A stretch of 64,000 nt of DNA from Corinectria fuckeliana. Lineage: Eukaryota; Ascomycota; Sordariomycetes; Hypocreales; Nectriaceae. A model generated the notes under the pieces. It did not search any database. It saw nothing but the letters and a program-made list of their open reading frames with translations, and was not told where the DNA came from. The position numbers and the translations under genes were made by a program. Below, piece by piece: positions 1 to 11,158 of the stretch. Each line of letters starts with the position of its first letter. Position 1 is the first letter of the stretch. The stretch covers positions 1 through 64,000 of the forward strand of contig WPDH01000065.1 in assembly GCA_019137255.1 (NCBI GenBank), given 5' to 3'.

Positions 1-3000
1 ATCTATATATAACTTCTAATTTAAATATAAGAAATTAGCACTTAAGTTTATCTAAGTTATAATAGCTAAAAGAGTTAGAAAATAAGCATATTAAGTTTAC
101 TTGCTAAAATAATAATATAAGATATATAATATATTTTTAGTCTTACTTATTAAACTATAAAAAGATACATATAGAATACTTAATAAACACTTAATAACTC
201 TCTTAAAACTTAAAGAAAAAGAAAACAAGTAGAAAGTTAAAAAAATTATTATAGATAAGAAAATAAAAGAGAAAACCTTCTACTTAGTAAAATAGATAAG
301 ATAGCTAGTAAAATATAACACCTAAGAACCTATAATTCACTTAGAAAATATAATAAAGGTAGTATAGTAATATCACTAATAATAAAAGCATATATATAAA
401 AAATAAGATAATAAGAATCTTTAATAACAGGTAAAAACCTAATAATAACTAGGTAATAAATACTTACCCTCTTCTAACCTAAATATAAACTTAAACAACT
501 AAACTACTAAAACTCTAAATAAAAGCTGCTTAAAACTATAAAAGAAACCAGACTGTAAACTAAACTAATAATAAAAATTTAAGCTTAGAAAGAAATATAA
601 TAAACCTAACTGCTATAATAAGACTAGACTTTTTTCTCCTTCTTATTATTCTTCTTATTCTACTCTTAGTAAGCTTACTCTTAAAGTTATTCCTCCTCTA
701 AGTATTACTACTTAGCTATAATATACTCTACTTTAGAACAGGTAAGAGCTTCTCTTTTAGGATCTTAGGTAAGTAGCTAGCAGCTATAAAAGGCGTGAAA
801 AGAGGCGTAAAAAGAGGCTAGAGAATAAACTAAACTATAACAAAAAGAATCACTAAACATACTATTACTATATGCTAAGCTCTTATTATTATAAGAACAG
901 TTAGAAGCTAGTTAGTTATTATAGCAAAAAGGTATTATACTTATAAAAGAAACAGATAGCTTAAAAGCTTTATTATTATAATACTAAACAATAAAGGCCT
1001 AGATAGCCTTAGAAAAATTATTAGAGAAAGTATAAGTAGAACTCTTATTAGACACCCTAATAGTAGGTATATATTTAGCAACTACTAGGGCATAAAAAGC
1101 TAATAACAGAAGTTAAAAGATAAAATTATTATAGTAATATAAGAGTATTATAAATGCTAGTTAAGCTTATAAAACTAACTAGTTCTTATAGTTAATTAAA
1201 CTAAATTTAACCTTAGCATATAAAGCTTAAATCTAGGTAAAAGTAACTACTTCTTAGTATATAAATAAATATATATTACTACCCTAAATATAAATACCTA
1301 TAGAGTTCTTAGTAAACTTAATAAGATTTTACTATATAGTAGTAATAGTATAAATAGTATAAATAATATACTAGTAGCTAATAGTAAAAACACTCTTCTT
1401 CTTATTATTTTAGTTATAGTAAGAAAGGTAGTAAAAAAAGTTCTAGTACTATTATACTATAAGAACTAACTTAGTAAAAATCTATTATTATAAAATTAGT
1501 ATAAGTACCTACAGCTTACTAAGCACTTATAATATATACCTAGCTATATCACTTATTTAAGGCTTTATAGATAGTATAGTAGAAAATAAGAGAACTATAT
1601 ATATAAGAATATAAGAAGAAATAGTATTTCTATTAGATATAATAAGAGCAGAAAACACTACTAAGAGATATTCTAGAAAACTTCTTATCTAAAAAGAGGA
1701 AATTAACTTTAGCTTAAGTGTAAAACTCCTCTAGCACTATAGTTATAACTCTAAGGATTAATATTAGCATATAAGAGCTAAACACTTAGTAAGCAGGTAA
1801 AAATAATATTAAGAGGGTAAGAACTAATTAAATAGAAAAACATAAAGTTAAAAGAGAAAACTAATATATTAACTACAGATAAGAGAGTTTTAAAAAAGGT
1901 TATAAGAAAGAGGAAATCTTAAACTTAGAGTAAATAAAAAACCTAGAGTAAATATTTAGAGTGTAAAATAAGTAGGCTCTTATATAACAGCCTAATAACT
2001 ACTTATATAACACTTAGATTATAATAAACCTAATAACAGGCTATATTATTTCTATATAGTTAGTAAACTACTATATATATAAGAAAATAATAAACTTTCT
2101 CTTATAAAGAATAACACTTTAGGATAAGGCTTAAAGGGGGAGAGAGTAATTATAATAGTTAGCACTAACTCTATTAATACCTAATATAAGCCTTTAAGGC
2201 TTAACTTTAGGGCTTGCCTAAATAGTAGGCTAGCAGCCTTTTTAAGAATACTAGACAAGCACTTACTAAATACTTATTAAGTGGAAGCTTTATAATATAC
2301 TAATACCTACCTTTATAATCTCTATATTTACACTCTAGTAAGACTAACCCTTATATACCTCTTATAAGTCTGCTTTTTATACTAATTCTACTAACTTAGT
2401 AAAGTGTAGCTAGAAAAAATTGTTTTATAGTTTTATAATAGTAAAATTATATTAGGTAATATAGCTATAATAAATAAATAGTAATTTCTAGTTATATAGC
2501 TTTATTATACTTATTATAACTACTTTATAGTGTGACTAGAGGATATCTAAATAATAGACCTAATATAATATTATATTTTATTAATTAAGAGGGTAAAGCC
2601 TGTAAAATAATAATAAATAAGATATAGCTAAGCTTAATAAGAATTTACTATAGATATTTTTCTAAGGATAGAAAGAGCTGGATTTATTATAAAAATAGTA
2701 TTAGAATAGGTAACTAAGATATTATTCTTATTAAAACCTAGTTTTACTTTAGGTATTAAGACTTATAAAGTGGTTTATAATTACTAGAATGTGAATAATT
2801 TTATATTAAAGTTAAAATATTTATATTATAACCTTAAAGCTAACTTAGATTTTATCTACTATAAGAGACTAACTATTTTCTTATAAACTAATACCTTAAA
2901 TAGATTCTAAGGAGTTAGTATTTTCCCTCTAGATAGATATAAAATAGCTTTCTTAATACTAAATAGAATATAAGCTTATAATAATATAGTATAAGAACTT

Positions 3001-5834
3001 AAGAGTTTCTTATAAATATATATAAGGTTTAGTAACTTAGTTTTTAGATACTTATTCTTAGAAGATAATACTAAAGTGCTATTAGTATTAGAATACCTTA
3101 AGAAACTTAAGATAGTGTTTTTTATTTATATTAATAACTATAATATAGCCTTAGAAACTTTTAAGAAATATTTTAAGTTCTTATAAAAGTATTATTTTCT
3201 TAAAGTTATATAAGTGCTAATTAGATTATTAGAAATAAAAATAAAATTATTTATATTAATAGTAAACTTAGTTAGCTTTACTCTAGATATAAGATATATT
3301 AAACCTACTATAAAATATTAAGATAAGTTTATTAGACTAGCAGGTAAGTTTCTTAAGAATCCTCTAAGGATATAAGAAGATATTTAAACTGTCTTATACT
3401 TAATACCTTTTATAAGAAAGTTTATTCTAAGATAATATAACCTAGTATAAGTTATAAAATAAGCCTTTTAGGAAGAGAGGTAGACTTTAATATAAACTAA
3501 GAAACTATCTATAAAGAAAGAGAAGGTTTACTATAATACTCTAGTCTAAGATGAGAATACTATAGTAATACTTTAACAAATTTGTTTAAGTGTTTAAGAG
3601 AATACTACTATTAGAGCTTAGTTAGAGGTATAATTTTATATTACTATAGATATATTAGTAGTAAGATTAGAAGGTGTCTTAATATAACTAGATAATATAC
3701 TAATAAGAGAAACTATTACTAATAGAAACTTTAGGAAAGTAAAAATTATTATATAAATATCTAGATAATTTAATAATACTAAGAAATAATACTTTATACT
3801 AAAAAAGAAGATACTAGCTATTATAAGAGGATTAAGAGAGTACTTATAGCTTATTAGCTATATACTATATCTAATTAAGATTTATACTAACTATAAAAGT
3901 ATTATTAACTTAATAGTAAATATAAGAGAAGTCTATAAAAAGGTTAGCTAATAGATTAATCTTCTTAGAGAGTATAACCTAGAATTTATATATTAACTAA
4001 ATATTATAAAAATTATTAAGATTACTAATAGAATATTAAGACTACTAGAACACTTAAGAGATAATACTACTTATATTAAATAATAAATAGTTTTTAAGGT
4101 GTTAGTTAAGTTAAGAAAAATAGTAGAATAAATACTACTTATAAACCTAATCTTTCTTAGAGGAGAACCTCTTAGCTTAATATAATAAGAGAACCTAAAA
4201 AGGATAATATTTATCTAGCTAAACTCTAAATAGTATAAGAAGATTATAAAGTATTTAATATATAGATATAATATACTAGATAAGACTTAAAAAAGATTAA
4301 TCTTAAGATATACTTTAAGATACTAAATCTAAGATAGGATATTACTTTATGTTAAAAATAATAAGAGTATAGTAAAATATATTACTAAGGTAGAGATCCT
4401 TAAAACTTTATAGAACTACTATAATATATATAAATATTTTATAAGTACTATTAATTTAGAGTCTCTAAGAAGAGAAAAATACTAGCTAATATACTTAAGA
4501 GATATTAAGAAATACTCTTAGTTATATCTAGTTTATTAATAAATAGTATCTTATCTTTTAAAATCTTTAACCTAAAGAATTAGAGTGTAATAACCCTAGG
4601 AAATAATAGTAATAGATTACTTAGGACTAATTACCTTAAGGATATATACTAGATATACTTATATACTCTTAGTAGTAAACTATTTAATATAGTAAATAAG
4701 AGGTGTCTCTTATAAAGATATAGTAAGAGAAGAAGTTTCTTATATTTAGAAAACTAGATAAGATATAACTTTTAGTTAGCTACTAAAAATCTACTCTAAT
4801 AATAAAAGTCACTTTAAGAACTTATATTTTATAGTAACTACTAAGAAATATAGTACTTAACTACTTTATAGTCTTATATTATATTTATAATCTACTAGTT
4901 TAGCAGAAAGATATATTTAATTAGTAAAGTAAGATCTTATAAAATAGGTAGTTAAATAAGATAGAAAGAACCTAAAGAATTAAGACTAGGTACTTTTATA
5001 AATTCTTATAAATTTAAATATATAATAAGTAAACTTATTAGAGACTACCCTAATAATAGTTATATTTAGATTTAAACTATTTTTTAAATATATAGATATT
5101 ATAGAAATTAATAATAGTAATAATAAAATTAAGTCTAATACTATAATAAGACTAAAGAATAATATTACTTAATACTAAGTAGTAAACCTAAAGCACTAAG
5201 ATTACCTAGATAAATAATAAGAATACTTAGTAAGAGAGGTAGCTATTTATTATACTAAAGTAAAACTAGAACTAGGTAAGATATAATTATTATAAGTAGG
5301 TATATAAGTCTAAGAGAAGCAGAATAAGCCTAGAAAGCTAAAAGGGAAATTCTATAAGTCTTAAAAGAATCTATTAGTAGTTATCTAATAGGAATCCCTA
5401 GTAATATATATTATAATTAGTATTTAAGAAGGACTAGAATAAAAAATACATATTAATAACCTAAAGCTATATATATAGTAAGAGAAATAATTAAGACTAT
5501 CTTAACTTAATAACTAAGATATAGTAAAACTTAATAATAAGAATAAATATATAACTACTATAAAAGATAATTAAGATAGATAGATATAAAAGGAAACTAT
5601 TACCTAGATAGAGAGTATAAAATAATATATTATCTAAGTCTAGATTTATATATTATTAACAACAGGAGGTGTCTTAATAGGGTTATTACTATTATACATC
5701 TAGGTAGTCTATAAGAGGTAATTTAGCTAAGTATATTACTAAGCTAGTAGGTGCTAGTAGATATATTATGTTAGAGGACACAGGGGTCTATAGCAGGTAG
5801 AGGGATATAGCAAATATAACCACCTATGCTAACA
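1..5834 (+). mobile_element. RIP-degraded Ty3/gypsy-type LTR retrotransposon (partial, dead)
   Basis: This block is extremely AT-rich, full of TA dinucleotides and poor in CA/TG and CG, and has no intact ORF, which is what fungal repeat-induced point mutation leaves. One + strand frame still reads as pol. An RNase H-like stretch lies at about 3620-4010 (IDILVVRLEGVLI near 3649, then LAIIRGLREY and IYTNYKSIINLI). An integrase lies at about 4610-4930: the first Asp codon is at 4615, the second acidic position is mutated to Asn at 4798, and Glu is at 4906. That gives exactly 35 residues between the last two, the D,D(35)E spacing of retroviral-type integrases. Most stops sit where Gln or Trp codons would be expected (CAA/CAG to TAA/TAG), as C-to-T mutation predicts. 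I could not place the reverse transcriptase core or gag with confidence. The element runs off the left edge of the window. The Ty3/gypsy assignment rests on the RNase H wording and the RNase H-before-integrase order. Confidence 0.85.
5670..5834 (+). repeat. candidate 3' LTR of the decayed retrotransposon
   Basis: A purine-rich AACAGGAGG at 5661-5669 resembles a polypurine tract and is followed at once by TGTCTTAATAGG at 5670. The AT-rich element ends near CTAACA (5829-5834), giving the TG...CA termini expected of an LTR. An internal TGTTAG at 5769-5774 forms an inverted pair with CTAACA, so a shorter 66-bp unit (5769-5834) is an alternative. No matching 5' copy is visible in the window, so these limits are a proposal only. 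Confidence 0.3.
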
Positions 5835-6079
5835 CACTAGTTTTAGGGGGCATTCTTCGGCATGTTACGGGGTGTTATCGCTAAACCCGATAAGACGGAT
5901 GACCACCACCAAACAAATTCCCTCCCCGGCCCGGTATTCGCTCGGAGGTTGCTCTGGCTTTCTTCCTTCTCATCTTCCCCAGCTTCGGGCTTTCTCATTC
6001 TTTCTCTCTCCTACCCAGCCCCAGCCTCGTCCGTCTGTCCATCCCCCCCTCCCAGTGTCCAGTCCGACCCATCGCCATC

Positions 6080-7331
6080 ATGTCGACCGAGAAGCCCCTC
6101 CCCTTCCAGTACCAGTTCGCCGCAGGTTCGTTTCCCGCCTCGCCAGCTTCCGATCCGCTTCGTCGGGATGCTTTGACTAACCCTCGCGAACAGGCGCCAT
6201 TGCCGGTGTCTCGGAGGTATGCCGGCGCCAGCAGCCAATGTTCCCGGGATCGCTGCTAATCCCCCGCCCGGTGTAGATTCTGGTCATGTACGACAGCCCC
6301 ACGTCCCGCTGAACTCGACGATACCGATGCTAACTTGCTCCCAGGTACCCTCTTGATGTCGTCAAGACCCGAGTGTACGGACTGCTACGCGCGAGCCTCC
6401 CGTCGAGCGATCAATTGCTAACGGTACCAGGCAACTGCAGTCCGCCAATGCTACCGGCGCCGATGCCTACAATGGCATGCTGGACTGCTTTCGCAAGATC
6501 ATCAAGCATGAGGGGTACTGCTTGCGCCAATGCCACCAATTGTGCGACGACGCGCTGACCGTCTCCTAGTTTCTCCCGTCTCTACCGTGGCATCTCCGCG
6601 CCCATCCTCATGGAGGCTCCCAAGCGTGCGACCAAGTTCGCCGCCAATGACGAGTGGGGGAAGTTCTACCGCAACGCCTTCGGCCTCACCCAGATGACCC
6701 AGTCCGTCTCGATTCTCACCGGCGCCTCAGCTGGTGCCACCGAGTCCTTCGTCGTCGTCCCCTTCGAGCTCGTCAAGATCCGACTGCAGGACAAGGCCTC
6801 CGCCGGCAAGTACAACGGCATGCTCGACGTTGTCGCCAAGACCATCAAGGCTGAGGGTCCCCTCGCCATGTACCAAGGTCTGGAGAGCACCCTCTGGCGA
6901 CACATCCTCTGGAATGCTGGCTACTTTGGCTGTATCTTCCAGGTCCGACAACTACTCCCCAAGTCCGAGACACCCCAGGGTAAGATGGGCAACGACCTCA
7001 TCTCCGGTGCCGTTGGTGGCACCATCGGTACCGTTCTCAACACCCCCTTGGACGTCGTCAAGAGCCGAATTCAGAACACCCCCAAGGTTCCCGGCGTGAC
7101 CCCCAAGTACAACTGGGCTTTCCCCTCCGTCTTCACCGTCGCTCGCGAGGAGGGCTTCGCTGCTCTGTACAAGGGTTTCCTCCCCAAGGTGAGTCACCGT
7201 TCCCGGACTAAACGGGTTTAGGCAGTGTACTGATCATGATACCTCAGGTCCTGCGTCTGGGTCCCGGAGGTGGTATTCTTTTGGTCGTCTTCACCACCGT
7301 CATGGACACTTTCCGCAGCTGGCAAAAGTGA
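6080..7331 (+). CDS. ODC1: mitochondrial 2-oxodicarboxylate carrier (ODC family)
   Basis: Seven exons join in frame: 6080-6125, 6194-6216, 6277-6287, 6345-6374, 6431-6514, 6570-7188 and 7248-7331, giving 298 aa. This is close to yeast Odc1/2 (about 310 aa). The protein has the three tandem repeats of mitochondrial carriers, each with the PX[DE]XX[KR] signature: PLDVVK in repeat 1, PFELVK in repeat 2 and PLDVVK in repeat 3. The stretch SAPILMEAPKRATKFAANDEWG is the typical ODC sequence that separates this clade from citrate and oxoglutarate carriers. The known family role is exchange of 2-oxoadipate and 2-oxoglutarate across the inner mitochondrial membrane, serving lysine metabolism. The start was chosen because ATG at 6080 begins MSTEKPLPFQYQFAAG, the usual N terminus. 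Exon 3 is only 11 nt, so automated models may miss it. The gene starts about 245 bp from the RIP-mutated element yet shows no RIP damage. Confidence 0.93.
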
Positions 7332-8137
7332 TTTCCCACCTCGAATAGGGGAATCCCCGTATGCAACTATGGAACTTGCAATGTACACCAATACCACAGC
7401 CTACGATAGAGTGCATGGAGGACTTCGGAGGGCGACGCAACAAAGGGGGCGATCTTGATGTTTACTGGTGCCTACTGATTGAGCCTGTCGGGTTCTAGGT
7501 ACATCCTCACGGTTCGAGAAAACCTGCATTGGAGGGTGTTAGGCTGGTCACATACAAATGGGGGACCGGTATCATTTCACATTGGGCTGGACTTTTATAG
7601 ATGTTTCATATCAGTCTTTGGTCAATTAAACGTTTATGAAGTTCAACTTCAACCTTGGCTAGCACTAGTTAAAAAGTTTGACTACAACTTGTTCTAAACC
7701 TCGGTTTGGCTCTCGCGCGAGTTCACCAACGTCAATGGCGCATGCTTACCTGACAGGTTTGCCATTTGAGCTGCTATCTTAGCCGTGCTACTGACAGCGA
7801 TGAGTCTTGAATTTGCTAACTTCCAGTGCGCAAGCCAAAACAGGTACATCCAAGTGAGCCAGGGGAGACAAATCTTTTACTTGTAGAAAACGAATATGTA
7901 TAGAACCTTACCTAAGACGTTGCTTCTATTCTTCAGGAACACCATCACCTTTGATGAATCATGAGGGTGAGTTCTGTGGCATCTAACCAAGGCAGTCGGC
8001 AGCGCAATTTTTTCAACCCATATCTCCTCCTTTTTCCAGTCCAGCTAGGATCCTAGCAATAATGGACTTGCCTACCATCTCTGAACACGACTCACCAAGG
8101 GCATGCTATACCAAACCATTCAAACCATTGGAATCGA
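7332..8137. other. convergent 3' intergenic region, no gene seen
   Basis: This lies between the ends of the carrier gene and the DUF6590-like gene. It holds scattered short ORFs of no recognisable similarity and is presumably 3' UTR of both neighbours. Confidence 0.5.
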
Positions 8138-9421
8138 CTACATCCGACCGAGCTCCTGGTGTGCCTTGTCTTGGGCCCCGTCAATGACCGTTTTGTATAG
8201 CCTTTTGAAGTCATCAGTGCCAATACGACCCTCGATTGAACACCGATCTGCCTTGCTGTGGACGAGCCTTTCGGTTAGCTTGACGACAGCCAAGCCGTCG
8301 ATGAAGCACCGTACCATCGACCAATTGCGATCTCTCGTAGCAACCAGGGGTTCATGCGAGGACTCCTTGGGTGCCCAGTCGTGCGACTTGGCTTCGTCGC
8401 GAATGCTGATGTACTCGTCGGAAAAGTCTACGCGGTATTCGGAGTTCGTGCCGCGCGACTTGAGGCCCTTGCCCATGTAAGTGTAGATGGGGAGGCAGTT
8501 GTAGTGCTCGGCCCACCTCTCCAGGACAATCATCTTGCGGTACTTGGAGTGGACGGGACCGTGTGGGGTATACGAGACGTTCAGGTCGTCGGCCTTGATG
8601 ACCTCGCCGCGGCCCTGGCTGTGGTAAGCAGCGGAGATGATGGTCCCGAGCTCAAGGTCAGAAGCGTCTCGACAGTGGTCGGTGCTTCGCATCTGCGCAG
8701 TGACTGAATGACCTAAGAATAGAGAATGGTGAGCCTCCTTTCTGCAGCGGTTCTTGGCCTCGAGCCATCCACTTTTGAAGCTTGTTTTCATCGCGCTCAT
8801 GCTTACAGGCCTTCCAACCCTGCCTTGAGGTCGTTTAGTTGGTTTCCTGTATGCCGTGCTCGAGCTTGACCAGGCGGAAGAGGTACTGGACCCTGAACTA
8901 CTGTCAGACGAGTCCCAGGAGTTAGCGGTGCGGCAAGCGTGAGTAAAGCTGAGATCCTGACTATCCAGTGCATGAGGAACATGATCGGAGATGTTGTTGA
9001 GATATTCTGCTGCCGGGTCAGTGAAACCTTCAGACTCAGCATCAGTTGCACGTGCAGCGTTTACAGAGCTTGTAATGCTAATGAAAAGGGGAGTCTGCTT
9101 TGAAGGGGGTCCCGGTTCCGTTGCCCTTTTCACATCGTCAAGTACCGACATATATTTGGCTTGAAGCTTCCTAGGCTGCTCTGGCTTTTGATTGTTGTTC
9201 ACCGGTGTTAAAACTGTTTGTTCCTGTGACGAATCGGATTGCGCTGGTGAAGGGTAGCATTGAGCCAGGGAAAGCTTCGCTTGCTTCCCTTCCTCTCCGA
9301 GCTCTGCCTTGGCCCTTTCGTCTGCCCATTCTTTGAACAAGTCGTTGAGCAATTTGGCCTGATAAGCTGATGCGGTCTGTCTGGTCACCCTAGGATGAGT
9401 TGGTGTCCTGAGAGCTGTCAT
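8138..9421 (-). CDS. DUF6590-like domain protein
   Basis: This is a single 427-codon exon with a true ATG at 9421. The N-terminal half is charged and low-complexity (an Asp/Ser-rich run around residues 165-185) and carries no recognised domain. The C-terminal half, about residues 255-370, reads LGTIISAAYHSQGRGEV...YRKMIVLERWAEHYNCLPIYTYMGKG. This matches the pattern of fungal DUF6590 domains: a Gly-start segment, a hydrophobic beta strand, then Cys-hydrophobic-Pro-Ile-x-Thr-Tyr-x-Gly. That domain is common in filamentous fungi and has no assigned biochemical role. No signal peptide or membrane segment is seen. Neighbours give no functional clue. I am fairly sure of the gene and moderately sure of the domain. 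Confidence 0.75.
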   Translation of the reverse strand: MTALRTPTHPRVTRQTASAYQAKLLNDLFKEWADERAKAELGEEGKQAKLSLAQCYPSPAQSDSSQEQTVLTPVNNNQKPEQPRKLQAKYMSVLDDVKRATEPGPPSKQTPLFISITSSVNAARATDAESEGFTDPAAEYLNNISDHVPHALDSQDLSFTHACRTANSWDSSDSSSGSSTSSAWSSSSTAYRKPTKRPQGRVGRPVSMSAMKTSFKSGWLEAKNRCRKEAHHSLFLGHSVTAQMRSTDHCRDASDLELGTIISAAYHSQGRGEVIKADDLNVSYTPHGPVHSKYRKMIVLERWAEHYNCLPIYTYMGKGLKSRGTNSEYRVDFSDEYISIRDEAKSHDWAPKESSHEPLVATRDRNWSMVRCFIDGLAVVKLTERLVHSKADRCSIEGRIGTDDFKRLYKTVIDGAQDKAHQELGRM

Positions 9422-11158
9422 TGCAGCGACCGAACTGAGGTTAGTTGGAAGAAACGGGGGTTCGGTCGTGCGAGTTCAAGCTAGGTACGTTAGAGTAAGA
9501 GATCCTAGAGTCAGCACCTGATTTTATACAACAGGAACATCCCCACGATCTCTTCAAAAGAGACAAATACTGTTAGTGTTCCAGGGCCGTTCCGGTGATA
9601 GGGATAGAATGAACAAAGGCTTATTCATTAGTGACTAGAACAGCAATTGCACCGGAACACGCTAAGTGTTCGGGACTTGTCCTACCCTGTTTAGTCATTT
9701 TTCATGAGGTTGAGAGCAGTAAAAAGCTCTGCAGCACATTATTGGATACCTAATGGATAGTAGTAGCTGGTTGCGGGTGGTGGGCTAGGGTGATATTGAT
9801 ACGAATGGTCAGAATCCTGGTCATGGCGTATTGACGGCAAGAATTAAGGTTAGTAAGTGTGGAAGAGTGCTTTGGTAGATACTATCTGATCAATTGAGAA
9901 ACCTTTGATTGGGCACTCAGCACAGCGTCTCAGTACGAGAGACTCGTCGAGACTAATCAATGATGCGTATAAGTGAGGGCATCATGATCACACTCTCTTT
10001 AACTTGAACACTTTAAGCTTCAAAGTGAACATAAAATTAGCAGGGTATCTAGTCTAGCCGAGACTATCTGTAGGTACCTACGTACAACTTAGATGATGTA
10101 ATTCGTATGTCGCGGCCTAGCCGGGAAATAAATGGCTGTACAGTCGGGCGCATAAAAATGAATTGGATCACACGGATGGATGTCCATCTTGGCGACGTGG
10201 CTGGGGCAAATGATGAGTGATGGTGGCGGCACACCGTGACGTAGGTAGGTACTCAAGATGAGGAAAGTGCTTGGATGTAGTATTAATTGAATATTGAATG
10301 TCGAGTGGGCGACAAAAAGGATGCGCAGACTCTTGGGCGTCTTCATGTCTCCGTTATTCTGTCATGTCCCTCTCCACTGATTTTTCCCTCCTCACTCTCG
10401 GCGGAGGCCCCGTAACCGTCCGTACGTAATCTAATCAGGCTGCGCAGCCACTCTCGCTTTCGCCGCCGCTCTCCCCGGCCAGATTGATGAACTGGCAACC
10501 ACCATCAGCCCTCCAGTAATAACGACAGCGAGAGCACAATCATCTCCGTCCAGGCCGTCCGTCTTGGCTAAAAACCCCCCCCGTCACTTTCCACCACATC
10601 GACGCGCGTTGCGCCAAACTTTCTCTCGACTCTCCATCCATCTCCTCTCCAGCTCCGTCTAGCGTCCGCAAGGTTGCCAGCCTCAGTCTCAGTCTCAGTC
10701 ACAGTCACCCCACGAACGCCGCAATTTCCAACCTCCAACCTCCAACCTCCAACCTCCCCACAAGCCATCTCTCCTGCGCATCGGCTACGCACCGTGAGCC
10801 ATCGCAAACCTCCCCGCCAGATCTCGATTATACCTCTCTCGATCGCGACGCTTCCACTTGTCGACTGGATTAAGCGTCTCGTGACCCTCTGAGATTGGAT
10901 CCCCCCTTCCCCTCCTACCTATACGACGTCCTCTCCGCCCAACGTCGCCATATCGTGCGCGTCTTATTCGCAACTGCATCTGTACCATCACGAGTCGCAG
11001 AGCCACCCCCCATCTCATTCGAAAATCGTCGACCCGTCCGACGACCGATCGCGCCCCTGCCGACTCGTTGGCGCTCAGGACGCAGCCTCCCCTAAGCTCA
11101 ACGCTTCTGCAAGTTACACTATCCCACCCTTCCCGGCCTCCCGCACAAATCGCCCACC
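9422..11158. other. divergent intergenic region with pyrimidine-rich leader of the epsin gene
   Basis: The left part (9422-10360) is unremarkable non-coding DNA holding TAGGTACCTA-like palindromes near 10070. From about 10380 to 11158 the + strand becomes CT-rich with repeats such as (CAGTCT)n near 10680 and (CCTCCAA)n near 10735, typical of a long fungal promoter or 5' UTR. No ORF here has coding character. Confidence 0.5.

Noticed and set aside
1..5834. Mitochondrial DNA or a foreign AT-rich insert
   Set aside because: The pol frame, integrase spacing and Gln/Trp-to-stop pattern point to a RIP-mutated nuclear retrotransposon instead.
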